Shown in pieces: positions 1 to 9,346 of a stretch of DNA of 48,690 nt (position 1 is the stretch's first letter; every line of letters begins with the position of its first letter). The stretch is from CAYYFX01 sp964571855 (lineage in GTDB: Bacteria; ARS69). The position numbers and the translations under genes are program-made. The stretch covers positions 1-48,690 of the forward strand of contig CAZNDO010000027.1 of assembly GCA_964571855.1 (NCBI GenBank). Direction: 5' to 3'. The notes under the pieces were generated by a model. It did no database searches and had not been told where the DNA came from. It saw only the letters and a program-made list of their open reading frames with translations.

Positions 1-1
1 G

Positions 2-115
2 GCCAAGGCCGAAGCCGAAGCTGAAGCCGAGGCGACCGGCCCCGCCAGCACCGCCGCGACGGGACCCCCCGCCGCTGCTAGGATGGCGCGACTTGCCAAG
101 GAGGGGGGTCCATGA
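2..115 (+). CDS. C-terminal tail of an upstream gene (partial, tentative)
   Basis: Frame 2 is open from the window edge to a TGA that overlaps the ATG of the transporter as ATGA, which is typical of translational coupling. The 37 visible residues are an Ala/Glu/Lys-rich run (AKAEAEAEAEA) followed by a Gly/Pro/Ala tail. This is a low-complexity tail, so no function can be read from it. In such GC-rich DNA an open frame of this length is weak evidence, and the region could simply be leader sequence of the transporter. Confidence 0.3.
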   Translation, partial: AKAEAEAEAEATGPASTAATGPPAAARMARLAKEGGP

Positions 116-1737
116 GCGACCGGAATCCGCCGAGCACTGCCGTCTGCCCGCCGTCCGGCGAGCAGTGGAAGACCCGGGTCGGGTGCATCCTCGCCGTTGC
201 CGGCTCCGCCGTGGGTCTGGGGAACTTCCTGCGATTCCCCGGCCAGGCGGTCGAGAACGGCGGCGGGGCGTTCATGATCCCGTACTTCTGCGCGCTCCTG
301 CTCCTGGGCATCCCGATCGGCTGGGCCGAGTGGACCATGGGGCGCTACGGCGGCGGCAAGGGATTCCACTCCACGCCCGCGATCATGGGCGTGGTGACCC
401 GCGGTCCGCTGGGGCGGTACTTCGGCGTCCTCGGCCTGCTCATCCCGCTCGTCATCTACATGTACTACGGGCTCATCGAGTCCTGGTGCCTGCGCTATGC
501 GTGGGGCTACTTCACGGGCAGCCTGGATCTCGGCGCCGATCCCGCGGGCTACGTCGCCGCGTCCTCCGACTTCTTCGCGAAGGCGAGCGGGATCGGGCAG
601 GACGGCATCATCCTCGAGCACGGCGGGCTGGACCCCGCGGTCATCTTCTGGGTGGTCGTGTTCGCCGCGAACATCTGGCTGATCCACCGCGGCCTCGAGA
701 AGGGCATCGAGCTGTTCTGCTCCTGGGCCATGCCGGCGCTCGGGCTCTGCGCGCTCGTCGTGCTCGTCCGCGTGCTCACGCTGGGCACGCCGAACCCCGA
801 GCTGCCGGACCAGAACGTGGTGAACGGGCTGGGCTTCCTGTGGAACCCGGACCTGTCGAAGCTCGGGGACTTCAAGACGTGGCTCGCCGCCGCCGGACAG
901 ATCTTCTTCAGCCTCTCGGTGGGCTTCGGCGTGATCGTGAACTACGCCTCCTACCTCCGGAAGAAGGACGACGTGGTCCTCTCCGGCCTGACCGCCTCCG
1001 CCACGAACGAGCTCGTGGAGGTGGGGTTCGGCGGGCTCATCACGGTGACCGCGGCGTTCGTGTTCCTGGGCGCGGGCGGCACCCAGGGCGGGACCTTCGC
1101 GCTGGGCTTCAACACGCTGCCGGTCGTGTTCGCGCACATGGGTGCGGTGGGCCGCTGGGTCGGCGGGATCTGGTTCTTCATGCTGTTCCTCGCCGCGATC
1201 ACCAGCTCGCTCTCCATGCTGCAGCCCGTGCGCGCGTTCCTGGAGGAGGCGCTGGGCCTGTCGCGCACGAAGGCGGTGGCCGTGCTCGCGGTGATGGCGG
1301 CGCTCGGCTCGTTCTGGGTGATCTGGTTCAGCAAGGACCTCGCGGCGCTCGGCACCATGGACTTCTGGGTGGGCACCGTGTGCATCTTCGTGCTCGCGTC
1401 CTTCCAGATCATCGCCTTCAGCTGGATCATGGGGCTGGACCGCGGCCTCGCCGAGGCGCACCGCGGCGCCGAGATGCGCATCCCCCACGTCCTCCGGTTC
1501 GTCCTGCGCTGGGTGGCGCCGCTGTACCTGCTCGTCGTCTTCGCGGGGTTCTGCGTGCAGACGCTGCCCGGCGAGCTCGAGAAGCTGGGCGGCGACGTCG
1601 TCGGGCGGAACACCCTGATGTTCGTGGGGCTCGTGGCGCTCACGCTGCTCGTGATGACCGCGATCGGGGCGAAGCGGTGGCGCGCCGCCGGGATGGACCT
1701 GGACGGCCGGCTGCCCGACGAGGAGGACGCGCGATGA
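112..1737 (+). CDS. Sodium-dependent transporter, NSS/SNF family
   Basis: This 541-residue inner-membrane protein belongs to the neurotransmitter:sodium symporter family, which moves amino acids or similar solutes with Na+. The family signature in TM1 is clear: GNFLRFP at residues 37-43, after a short cytosolic N-terminus starting QWKTRVG. About a dozen hydrophobic segments follow, and the length is normal. The ATG is preceded by AAGGAGG at a good distance. The stop overlaps the start of a 35-residue one-TM protein (ATGA), as in MetP/MetS pairs, so a neutral amino acid such as methionine or alanine is a reasonable but unproven substrate. Family is sure; substrate is inference. Confidence 0.93.
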   Translation: MSDRNPPSTAVCPPSGEQWKTRVGCILAVAGSAVGLGNFLRFPGQAVENGGGAFMIPYFCALLLLGIPIGWAEWTMGRYGGGKGFHSTPAIMGVVTRGPLGRYFGVLGLLIPLVIYMYYGLIESWCLRYAWGYFTGSLDLGADPAGYVAASSDFFAKASGIGQDGIILEHGGLDPAVIFWVVVFAANIWLIHRGLEKGIELFCSWAMPALGLCALVVLVRVLTLGTPNPELPDQNVVNGLGFLWNPDLSKLGDFKTWLAAAGQIFFSLSVGFGVIVNYASYLRKKDDVVLSGLTASATNELVEVGFGGLITVTAAFVFLGAGGTQGGTFALGFNTLPVVFAHMGAVGRWVGGIWFFMLFLAAITSSLSMLQPVRAFLEEALGLSRTKAVAVLAVMAALGSFWVIWFSKDLAALGTMDFWVGTVCIFVLASFQIIAFSWIMGLDRGLAEAHRGAEMRIPHVLRFVLRWVAPLYLLVVFAGFCVQTLPGELEKLGGDVVGRNTLMFVGLVALTLLVMTAIGAKRWRAAGMDLDGRLPDEEDAR

Positions 1738-1841
1738 CGAACGGCGGCTGGATCTTCCTGGGGTGCTCGCTCGCGTTCGTGTGGGGTCTGGCGATCTGGT
1801 GCTACGCGCGGGTCCTGTCGGGCCCGTCGAAGCGGGACTGA
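1734..1841 (+). CDS. MetS-like small subunit of the NSS transporter
   Basis: This is a 35-residue protein that is almost entirely one transmembrane helix (WIFLGCSLAFVWGLAIWCYA) with a short basic tail (SKRD). Its ATG overlaps the transporter stop as ATGA, so the two should be made together. In Corynebacterium, MetS is a small membrane partner needed by the NSS transporter MetP, and short MetS-like proteins accompany many NSS genes. Position, size and hydrophobicity fit that role. It is short enough to be missed by automatic gene callers. Confidence 0.75.
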   Translation: MTNGGWIFLGCSLAFVWGLAIWCYARVLSGPSKRD

Positions 1842-1847
1842 CCGGCG

Positions 1848-2762
1848 TCAGCGCGCGGCGGGGCCGATCGTCCGGAACGTGGGGACGCCGTCGTCGCCCG
1901 CGCGGCCGAGGCTGCGGCCGTCCAGGAGGACCTGCAGCGCTCCGCCATCCGACGCGCGCAGCACGAAGTGCCCCTCCGCCTTCCAGCTCCGGCGCTCCCC
2001 GGCCTCCAGCCGGGCGTGCCGCTCCGCGCCCACGCCGTCCAGGAGCAGGGTGACGTCCACGGCGCGGCTCGCTCGCAGTTCCAGGACAGCCTGCCCGTCC
2101 GCGTCCGCGGGGATGGGCTCGGAGACCGGCGGCCGCGCGGGGGCCGCCGCCGCAGGATCCGGCAGCGCCCCGACGCCCGTGTCCACGGCGGCCCGCGAGG
2201 GTCTTCCGGTCACCGGCTCGCCGACCGCCGGCGCCGGGGTCACCGGCTCCCGCGCCTCCGCCCGCTCCGGAGCCCGGGCCGGGGCGCGCTCCACCCGCTC
2301 CACGGGGGCAGGCGCCGCCGTCACCTGCGTGTCGTCCCGGTCCAGCGCCCGCCGCGCCAGCAGGCCGCCCAGCACGACCAGCGTGGCCAGGACCATGCCC
2401 ACGGCCAGCCGGCCGCCCTTCCGCGCGATGCGCACGACCCGCTCGGGGTCCTCCAGGGCACGCTCCAGCCGCCCGGGCGTCTCCTCCACCCGCTCCTCCG
2501 CCCAGGTGATCTCGTCGGGGGGCGCGCCGCGGGCGCGCAGGATGTCGAAGCGGACGAGGCCGTCGTTCGGCGCCAGGCCGACCTCGCGGCAGACCTGCCG
2601 CACGAAGCCGCGGACGTACGCGTCCGACGGGAGGCTGTCCAGGTCCTCCCGCTCCAGGCTCTCGAGGTTCTCCACGCGGATCCTCGTGCGCTGCGCGAGG
2701 TCGTCCAGGGAGATCCCGGCCTTCTCGCGCCCGCGTTTGAGGAACTCGCCCAGGCCTTCCAT
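1848..2762 (-). CDS. RodZ-like membrane protein (HTH, TM, DUF4115)
   Basis: The 304-residue protein has the RodZ order of parts. An N-terminal Xre-like helix-turn-helix lies at about residues 5-75 (FLKRGREKAGISLDDLAQRT, then LPSDAYVRGFVRQ). One TM helix lies at about 119-136, followed by an Ala/Pro-rich linker and a C-terminal DUF4115-like beta domain at about 225-304. RodZ links MreB filaments to the cell-wall elongation machinery; here that role is inferred from architecture only. The ATG at 2762 gives the HTH immediately at the N-terminus. It lies downstream of the DUF4139 gene on the same strand and converges on the transporter pair, with only 6 bases between stops. Confidence 0.8.
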   Translation of the reverse strand: MEGLGEFLKRGREKAGISLDDLAQRTRIRVENLESLEREDLDSLPSDAYVRGFVRQVCREVGLAPNDGLVRFDILRARGAPPDEITWAEERVEETPGRLERALEDPERVVRIARKGGRLAVGMVLATLVVLGGLLARRALDRDDTQVTAAPAPVERVERAPARAPERAEAREPVTPAPAVGEPVTGRPSRAAVDTGVGALPDPAAAAPARPPVSEPIPADADGQAVLELRASRAVDVTLLLDGVGAERHARLEAGERRSWKAEGHFVLRASDGGALQVLLDGRSLGRAGDDGVPTFRTIGPAAR

Positions 2763-2782
2763 CACGCCTCGCTGTCGTCGGC

Positions 2783-2810
2783 CCGGGAGGCGGGTCCGTC
2801 CGCCTCCCGG
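2783..2810 (-). terminator. Perfect 11-bp hairpin between DUF4139 and rodZ-like genes
   Basis: CCGGGAGGCGG and its exact complement are separated by a 6-base loop, just after the stop of the DUF4139 gene and 20 bases before the rodZ-like start. There is no T-run, so it may be a Rho-independent-like attenuator, a 3' end stabiliser or a pause site. Confidence 0.45.
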
Positions 2811-2821
2811 CCGGTCGCTCG

Positions 2822-4189
2822 TCAGAACTCGGACCGCACCCGGTAGGTCAACACGACCTCCTTGCCCGCCGGCACCGGGATGGAGAACTCCAGGTCGTCC
2901 GCCTTCACCTTCTTGCCCTCGAAGTTGGACTCCAGCACCGTCCAGTGCCCGCCCGGATGCTCGCGCACCTTGACGGTGACGGCGTCCGACTCCTTCCGGT
3001 TGCGCAGCTTGATCTCCACCTTCCGCTCGTACACCCGGTCCGTCACGCGCCGGGACTCCAGCTCGTTCCGCTCGCCCACGAGGTCGAACGCGTTGCCGAG
3101 CGCCGTGGAGACCTTCTCGTCCTTCGGCGTGTGGTCCAGCCGGTCCTCGCCCGCGAACTCGAGCGCGCCGTCGGCGTCCTCGCGGTACACCCGGAACACG
3201 CCCGCGGGCAGCGGGATCCCGAGCCCGTTCGCCTTCTCGTTCCTGAAGTCCAGCTTCACCTGGACCTTGTCGTTCCCGCGGGTGGGCTCGTACACGTAGA
3301 CCTTCTCCACCGGTACTTCCCGATCGGCGATCAGCTGGATCTGCTTGACCTCGCGGTCCGCCAGGGTGGTCTGCCGGCCCAGGTCGTAGATGTGGTACTC
3401 GAAGAACGCCCGCTCCTCGAAGCCCCCCGCAGCCTTGGCCATGGGGGCCTCCATCATCATCCGGTCCATCCCGTAGGGCTGGGGCGGCTGGGCCCGGTGC
3501 ACGTCCCCCGCCACCACCTTCAGATGGGCGGCCGGGTACGCGGCCCCGGAGTGGTTCTCCACGGAGACCCACCCGGACAGCTTCATCCGCGTGTCCTTCG
3601 CGTCCACGGCCGCCACGTACTCGGCGTGCCAGCTCAGGCCGCCGGTGAGGTACGCCAGCTCCACGTCCCGCTCCGTCCCCCCGCGGTTGTCCACCGTCCA
3701 CACCAGGGTGGGGCGCGTGATGAGGCCGTCCGGCAGCTCGGGCAGCGTGACGTCCGCGATCTCGTCGTCGGGGAGGAGGACCACCCCTTCCTTCGTCTCC
3801 AGCACGAGCGACCCGGCCGCGGTCTTCAGGACGCCCTCGTGCAGCTTGTCGTGCTTCGTGATCACCCGGATCGTCCGGTCCAGGTAGCGCTCCAGGAGCT
3901 TCTCGCGGCTCACGAGGTCGTAGCGGTAGTTCTGTTCCAGCACCGTCAGCGCGCCGCCGGAGCCGCCCTCCAGCCGCACCGACGTGGGATCGATCCGCGC
4001 CGGCACGCCCACGAAGGAGAACTCCCCTTCGCCCTTGGGGAGTTGCACGCGCCGGATCTGCTTCACCAGCGCCAGGTCGCCGTTGTAGACGGTCACGTGG
4101 ATCTCGTCGGCCGCGGCGGGCACGCCCGCGGCGAGCGCGCACAGGCCCGTCAGGGCGGCGCGCAGGGGGCGGTTCGCGGGTCCGTTCAT
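2822..4189 (-). CDS. Exported DUF4139 domain protein
   Basis: The 455-residue protein has an N-terminal signal peptide (about residues 1-27, ending AAGVPAAA) followed by an all-beta protein that reads as a DUF4139 family member. Supporting features are the early VTVYNGDLALVKQIR strand, the segment beginning WTVDNRGG and a C-terminal beta sandwich ending in VVLTYRVR. DUF4139 proteins are extracytoplasmic and of unknown biochemical function; no catalytic motif is evident. GGGAGG sits just before the ATG at 4189. It is flanked by valS upstream and the rodZ-like gene downstream on the same strand. Confidence 0.75.
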   Translation of the reverse strand: MNGPANRPLRAALTGLCALAAGVPAAADEIHVTVYNGDLALVKQIRRVQLPKGEGEFSFVGVPARIDPTSVRLEGGSGGALTVLEQNYRYDLVSREKLLERYLDRTIRVITKHDKLHEGVLKTAAGSLVLETKEGVVLLPDDEIADVTLPELPDGLITRPTLVWTVDNRGGTERDVELAYLTGGLSWHAEYVAAVDAKDTRMKLSGWVSVENHSGAAYPAAHLKVVAGDVHRAQPPQPYGMDRMMMEAPMAKAAGGFEERAFFEYHIYDLGRQTTLADREVKQIQLIADREVPVEKVYVYEPTRGNDKVQVKLDFRNEKANGLGIPLPAGVFRVYREDADGALEFAGEDRLDHTPKDEKVSTALGNAFDLVGERNELESRRVTDRVYERKVEIKLRNRKESDAVTVKVREHPGGHWTVLESNFEGKKVKADDLEFSIPVPAGKEVVLTYRVRSEF

Positions 4190-4276
4190 GAGGTTCCTCC
4201 CGGATCAGGCGTGTGGCAGTTTCCCGCGCGGCGGCGCCCCTGTCGAGGGCCGTCCCCGGGGTTCGTGGGGATTACC

Positions 4277-4290
4277 CGCGGCGCGCCGCG
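4277..4290 (-). terminator. GC palindrome just after valS
   Basis: A 14-base perfect palindrome (CGCGGCGCGCCGCG) begins two bases after the valS stop. It could fold as a short stem and act as the valS 3' end. No T-run follows, and such palindromes are not rare at this GC content. Confidence 0.3.
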
Positions 4291-4291
4291 A

Positions 4292-6985
4292 TTATTCCGC
4301 GCCGAGGTCGGCCAGGGCGGCGGCCACGCGCTCGAGGTCGCCCTGGAGGCTGGCCAGCTTCTCCCGCTCGCGCTCCACCACCTCGGGCTTCGCCCGCCCC
4401 ACGAAGTCCGCGTTCGCGAGCTTCCGCTCCGCGCCGGCCACCAGGTTCACGAGCCGCTCGTTCTCGCGGCGCAGCCGCTCGCGCTCCACGTCGAGGTCGA
4501 TCACGCCGGCCAGCGGGATCCAGATGGTCCCGCCGCGGATCACGGCGGACGCCGCGCCCCTGGGCTTCGTCACGTCCGGCCCCGCGGTCAGCGCGGACAG
4601 CCGCGCGAGCGCGCAGGCCATGCCCTGCGTGTCCCGCAGCACGCGCGCCAGCTCCGGATCCTCCGCGTGCACGCGCGCCTCCAGCAGCGTGGTGGGCGGC
4701 ACGTTCATCGATGCCCGCACGTTCCGCACGGCGGACACCGCGTCCTGCAGCTTCTCGAAGTCCCGCTCCGCGGCCTCGTCCCGCGCGAAGCCGGTGGCAT
4801 CCGGCCACGGCGCCTTGATGAGCGGGCCCTGCGCGCCCGGCAGGTGCTTCCACAACTCCTCGGTGAGGAACGGCAGCAGCGGGTGCAGCAGGCGCAGCGT
4901 CACCGACAGCACCCGCGCCAGCGTGGTGCGCGCGGCCTCGCGGTCCGCGGCGGCCGCCTCCGGGCCGAGCCGGCGCTTCACCACCTCGAGATACCAGTCG
5001 CACAGGTCGTTCCAGAAGAAGCGGTACAGCTCCGCGCCCGCGTCGTGGAAGCGGTACTCCTGCAGGGCGGCGGTCACCTCGCCCACGGCCCGCGCGGTGC
5101 ACGAGCGGATCCAGCGATCCTCCAGCGCGTCCCCCTCGGGGCCGCGCGCCCCGCCGTCCAGGTTGCCGAGCGCGAAGCGGACCGCGTTCCAGATCTTGTT
5201 GCAGAACCGCTGGCCCAGTTCGAACCGGTTCTCCGAGAGCTTCACGTCCTGGCCCTCGCGCGTCAGCGTCACGAGCGAGTACCGCACGGCGTCCGCCCCG
5301 TACTTCTCGATCATCTCGATGGGGTCGATGCCGTTGCCGAGGCTCTTGGACATGCGCCGCCCCTGCCCGTCCAGCACGGTGGCGTGGATGTAGCAGGTGG
5401 AGAACGGGCAGCGCTGCTCCTCGGGCAGGTGGTCCAGCAGCTCGTAGCCGGCGATCACCATGCGCGCCACCCACAGGTAGATGATCTCGCGTGCCGTGCT
5501 CAGGAACTGCGTGGGGTAGAAGCGCGCCAGGTCCTTCGTACGCTCCGGCCAGCCCAGCGTGGCGAAGGGCCACAGCCAGCTCGACGCCCAGGTGTCCAGG
5601 ACGTCCTCGTCCCGGCGCACCACCGGCTTCCCCGTCTTCGGGTGCGGCGCGCCGATCGCCAGCGGCGCCACGGACGCGGCCGGCACGCCGTCCTCGTCGT
5701 ACCACACGGGGATGCGGTGCCCCCACCAGAGCTGCCGCGAGATGCACCAGTCCCGGACGTTCTCGAGCCAGTCCAGGTACACCTTCGTCCAGCGCTCCGG
5801 GGCGATGCGCAGCCGTCCCGAGCGCACCGCCTCGATGGCCGGCCCGGCGATGGGCCTCATGCTCACGAACCACTGCTCGGAGATGAGCGGCTCGATCACG
5901 TCCTTCGAGCGGTCCGACACCGCCACGTTGTGCTCGATCTCCTCGATCCTCTCGAGCAGCCCCTGCGCCTCCAGGTCCGCCACGACCCGGTCCCGCGCGG
6001 CGTCGCGCGTGAGCCCGGCGTACGGGCCCGCGACCTCGCCGAGCGTGCCGTCCGGCAGGAACAGGCTCACGAACTCCAGCTTGAACCGGTGCCCGCGCTC
6101 GTAGTCCACCGGGTCGTGGCCCGGCGTCACCTTCACGGCGCCGGTGCCGAACCCGGCCTCCACGGTCTCGTCCGCCACGACCGGGATGGGCCGGTCCAGG
6201 AGCGGCAGCCGCACGGTCTTCCCCACGAGGTCGCGCCAGCGGTCGTCGTCGGGATGCACGGCCACGCCGGTGTCGCCGAGCATCGTCTCGGGCCGCGTGG
6301 TGGCCACGGTCACGAAGCGGCCGGGCGCGCCGTCCACGGGATACCGCAGGTACCAGAGCTTGCCGCGGCGCGGCACGTACTCGATCTCGTCGTCCGACAC
6401 CGCGGTGCGCAGCGTGCAGTCCCAGTTCACGAGCCGCGCGCCGCGGTAGATCAGCCCCTTCTCCCACAACCGCACGAACGCGGTGGCGACCGCGGTGCTC
6501 AGGTCCTCGTCCAGCGTGAACTTCGTGCGGGACCAGTCGCACGAGCAGCCCAGCCGGCGGAGCTGGCGGAGGATGAGATCCCCGTGGTGCTCGCGCCACT
6601 TCCACACCTCGGCCACGAACGCCTCGCGCCCCATCTCCTCGCGCTTGCGCCCTTCGCGGTACAGCTGCTTCTCGACCACGGCCTGCGTGGCGATCCCCGC
6701 GTGGTCCGTTCCCGGGAGCCACAGCGCCTCGAAGCCCGCCATGCGCCGCTGCCGGATGACGATGTCCTGCAGCGTGTTGTTCAGCGCGTGGCCCATGTGC
6801 AGCACGCCGGTCACGTTCGGCGGCGGGATCATGATGGTGAACGGGGGCTTCCCGGAGGCCGCGTCCGCGCGGAAGTGGCCGCCCTCGTCCCAGAAGGCGT
6901 ACGTGCGCTCCTCCACGGCCGCCGGGTCGTAGGCTTTGGCCAGCTCGGGGGTGCGCGTCTCGCGGGTGCGCGTCTCCTGGTCCAC
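4292..6985 (-). CDS. valS: Valine--tRNA ligase
   Basis: This is a class I aminoacyl-tRNA synthetase that charges tRNA-Val. The HIGH motif appears as HMGH at residues 63-66 after PPPNVTG, and the KMSKS motif as RMSKS near residue 540. WCISRQLWWGHRIPVWY is the conserved block following the CP1 editing domain. A C-terminal helical arm (LRRENERLVNLV to the end) is the tRNA-binding coiled coil of ValRS. I chose the GTG at 6985 (897 residues) because AAAGGA lies 8 bases upstream. An ATG at 7027 would add 14 unconserved Pro/Ser-rich residues. The length is normal for the family. Confidence 0.97.
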   Translation of the reverse strand: MDQETRTRETRTPELAKAYDPAAVEERTYAFWDEGGHFRADAASGKPPFTIMIPPPNVTGVLHMGHALNNTLQDIVIRQRRMAGFEALWLPGTDHAGIATQAVVEKQLYREGRKREEMGREAFVAEVWKWREHHGDLILRQLRRLGCSCDWSRTKFTLDEDLSTAVATAFVRLWEKGLIYRGARLVNWDCTLRTAVSDDEIEYVPRRGKLWYLRYPVDGAPGRFVTVATTRPETMLGDTGVAVHPDDDRWRDLVGKTVRLPLLDRPIPVVADETVEAGFGTGAVKVTPGHDPVDYERGHRFKLEFVSLFLPDGTLGEVAGPYAGLTRDAARDRVVADLEAQGLLERIEEIEHNVAVSDRSKDVIEPLISEQWFVSMRPIAGPAIEAVRSGRLRIAPERWTKVYLDWLENVRDWCISRQLWWGHRIPVWYDEDGVPAASVAPLAIGAPHPKTGKPVVRRDEDVLDTWASSWLWPFATLGWPERTKDLARFYPTQFLSTAREIIYLWVARMVIAGYELLDHLPEEQRCPFSTCYIHATVLDGQGRRMSKSLGNGIDPIEMIEKYGADAVRYSLVTLTREGQDVKLSENRFELGQRFCNKIWNAVRFALGNLDGGARGPEGDALEDRWIRSCTARAVGEVTAALQEYRFHDAGAELYRFFWNDLCDWYLEVVKRRLGPEAAAADREAARTTLARVLSVTLRLLHPLLPFLTEELWKHLPGAQGPLIKAPWPDATGFARDEAAERDFEKLQDAVSAVRNVRASMNVPPTTLLEARVHAEDPELARVLRDTQGMACALARLSALTAGPDVTKPRGAASAVIRGGTIWIPLAGVIDLDVERERLRRENERLVNLVAGAERKLANADFVGRAKPEVVEREREKLASLQGDLERVAAALADLGAE

Positions 6986-7087
6986 TTCCGGTCCTTTCGA
7001 GGGTGCAGGAACCGGGGAGGGTAGCATCGGCCGGCGCGCCCGGGCAAGGAAGCCGTTGGGCGGGACCGGTTTAGGCCGGGCGCGCCG

Positions 7088-9346
7088 CTACTCGAGCTGC
7101 AGGATCCAGCGCATGACCTCCTCGCGCGCGGCCGCATCCTCCGCGGGCAGGAGGTCCAGGGCCCGGCGGAACCCGTCGAGGGCGCCGCCACGGTCCCCGC
7201 GCCACCACAGGATCTCCGCCTTCGAGGCGATGTAGTACGGGTCCTCCGGCGCGCGCGCGAGCGCCTCGTCGATCCGCGTCATGGCCTCGTCCGTGCGGCC
7301 GGTGCGCGCGAGGATCAGGGCGAGGTTGTTGCGGGCGTCCAGGTGCGCAGGATCCGCGACCAGCACGTCGCGGTACATCGCCTCGGCGGCCTCGCCCTTG
7401 CCGGCGGCGCCGAGGAGCGCCGCGCCCGCGAACAGTTCGCCGGGGGATCCCGGATCGCCGCCGGCCCTGCGCACCAGGTACGCCCAGTCGTCGCGCCGCC
7501 CGGCCACGAGCTCGGCCTCCGCGCGGCTCCGGTCGAAGGCCTGGTTCCGCCGCGCGGCCCGCGCGCCGGCGAGACGGTCGAACAGATCCACCGCGTCCTC
7601 GCCCTTGCCCTGCCGCGTGCGCGCCGCCGCCAGAGCCCAGCGCGGCAGGAAGGACTCCGGATCCCACGACACCAGCCGCAGCAGCTCCTCCACCGCCACG
7701 TCCAGCTCCTCGCCCTTCAACGCCGTCACGTCCTGCGGGCGGCGCGGCGAGAACGCGGTGAACTCCCACGAGTCCAGCACCTCGTCGTTGCGCGGCGCCC
7801 GCCCGTTCCGGCGGACGAACAGCATGGCCCAGTCGTCCCAGTACACCAGGCCCCAGTCCGGGCTCTCGAAGAGCACGTCGCCGATCCGGTCGTCCGCCTC
7901 GCCGGGAGTGCGTCGCACCATGGCGCACTGCACGTCGTAGCGCGCGAGCACGTCCTCCCACCCCGGGGCCGCGCGCAGCACGCGGTAGTACGAGTCGCGC
8001 CAGAAGTCCTCCGGGTACGCCTCCAGCCGCGCGTCCACGAACACCGGGAAGCGCAGCCCCTTGCCGCGGATCAGGAGGCTGGACGCCCACACGTCGGTGT
8101 TGAAGATGGGGCCGCGGATGTTCTCCGCCCACAGGAAGTCGATCGTGCGCAGCGGATAGTTCTTCGGGTCCCAGCCGCGGCCGAACGGGAAGATCCAGTC
8201 CTGCGACGCCTTCCAGCCGACCCATCCGGCCGCGGCCAGCACGGCGACCGCCATGGTCGCCTCCGCCGCCCCGGCGCGCCGCCGGCCCGTCTCCTCGCCG
8301 CCGCGCCGGCCGATCCGCTCCAGGAGATCGTCCGCCAGCGAGCCCCAGGTGCGGCCGAGCATCGGCGCCGCGGCCGCCGCGAACGTGATGATCTCGCGCA
8401 CGGCCTGGAACGCGAGCACGCCGAACCCCGTCACCACGAGGAGCTGCGTGAGGTCCACGCGGCGCGGCCGCAGCAGCATGCCGAGCGCCAGCGCGCCGGC
8501 CACCAGCTCCCACGGCCAGTCCACGCCCAGCTGCACCGGCCGGTACTCCAGGATCATCTTCCGGAACTCGGCGCTCCCGTAGAACCGGAACGGCAGGAGG
8601 AGCGGCTTGATGCCGCTGGGGTTGACGAGCGCCATCGTGCCGAGCGCCAGCACCACCGCCGCCAGGGAGAAGAGGACGATGCGCCGGTAGTTCCACCCGT
8701 CCAGCGGCGACCCGGGGAACACGTGCGACCCCGGCGGCGGCCGCGACGTGCGCGAGCGCGCGATGAGGATCTTCAGTCCCTCGCCCACGACCGTGGCGCC
8801 GAGATACAGCACGCCGAACAGGACGCCGGAGTGGATGTGCGCCCATACGGTGATGAGCGGCACGATGGGCCACAACCGGCGCGTCCGCCCCTCGCGCACT
8901 GCCGCGATCCAGGAGTGCAGCAACGGCAGGAACACGATCGTGACCAGGAACGGCCGGGCGAAGAAGCGCGGGCGCGCCGCCACGAGCAGCAGGAGCACGA
9001 TGCCCGCGGCCACCACCACCGGCGCGCCCTCGTTCCGCGCGTTGCGGTACAGGAGCAGCGCGCCGAGCAGCACCACCGCCATGCGCAGCGCGATCAGCCC
9101 GTCCGCGCCGCCGACATGGTGCACGCCGAAGAGGATCACCTGCCCCAGCCACTGGTGCACGGGATACGGGTGGTCCGGCATCGTGTGGCTGAAGAGGTTC
9201 GTGTCCGGGATCTGCAGGTGCTTGACCACGTACCGCCCGACGGTCACGTGCCCGCCGAGGTCCAGGTCCGTGACCTGGAAGAACGCCAGCACCAGCGCGG
9301 CCAGGAACACGGCCCCCAGCGCGATCCGGCGGATGCGCGTGCTCAC
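7088..9346 (-). CDS. Polytopic GT-C-like membrane protein with C-terminal TPRs
   Basis: The first half of this 752-residue protein is a string of hydrophobic helices, with an early lumenal loop containing PDHPYPVHQWLGQ that resembles first loops of GT-C fold enzymes. A soluble part follows, and residues from about 570 onward contain TPR-type helices (for example LDARNNLALILARTGRTDEA). GT-C enzymes transfer sugars from polyprenyl-phosphate donors, but no definite catalytic acid motif can be named here, so enzyme activity is uncertain. The GTG start overlaps the stop of the upstream polyprenol-phosphate mannose synthase-like gene (GTGA). That enzyme could supply the lipid-linked sugar donor. 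The pairing is inference. Confidence 0.7.
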   Translation of the reverse strand: MSTRIRRIALGAVFLAALVLAFFQVTDLDLGGHVTVGRYVVKHLQIPDTNLFSHTMPDHPYPVHQWLGQVILFGVHHVGGADGLIALRMAVVLLGALLLYRNARNEGAPVVVAAGIVLLLLVAARPRFFARPFLVTIVFLPLLHSWIAAVREGRTRRLWPIVPLITVWAHIHSGVLFGVLYLGATVVGEGLKILIARSRTSRPPPGSHVFPGSPLDGWNYRRIVLFSLAAVVLALGTMALVNPSGIKPLLLPFRFYGSAEFRKMILEYRPVQLGVDWPWELVAGALALGMLLRPRRVDLTQLLVVTGFGVLAFQAVREIITFAAAAAPMLGRTWGSLADDLLERIGRRGGEETGRRRAGAAEATMAVAVLAAAGWVGWKASQDWIFPFGRGWDPKNYPLRTIDFLWAENIRGPIFNTDVWASSLLIRGKGLRFPVFVDARLEAYPEDFWRDSYYRVLRAAPGWEDVLARYDVQCAMVRRTPGEADDRIGDVLFESPDWGLVYWDDWAMLFVRRNGRAPRNDEVLDSWEFTAFSPRRPQDVTALKGEELDVAVEELLRLVSWDPESFLPRWALAAARTRQGKGEDAVDLFDRLAGARAARRNQAFDRSRAEAELVAGRRDDWAYLVRRAGGDPGSPGELFAGAALLGAAGKGEAAEAMYRDVLVADPAHLDARNNLALILARTGRTDEAMTRIDEALARAPEDPYYIASKAEILWWRGDRGGALDGFRRALDLLPAEDAAAREEVMRWILQLE

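Noticed and set aside
2945..7024. Plus-strand open frame of 1359 codons over DUF4139 and valS
   Set aside because: Shadow of GC-rich coding DNA: composition is dominated by Arg, Ala, His and Pro, there are no domains, and well-identified genes run on the other strand.
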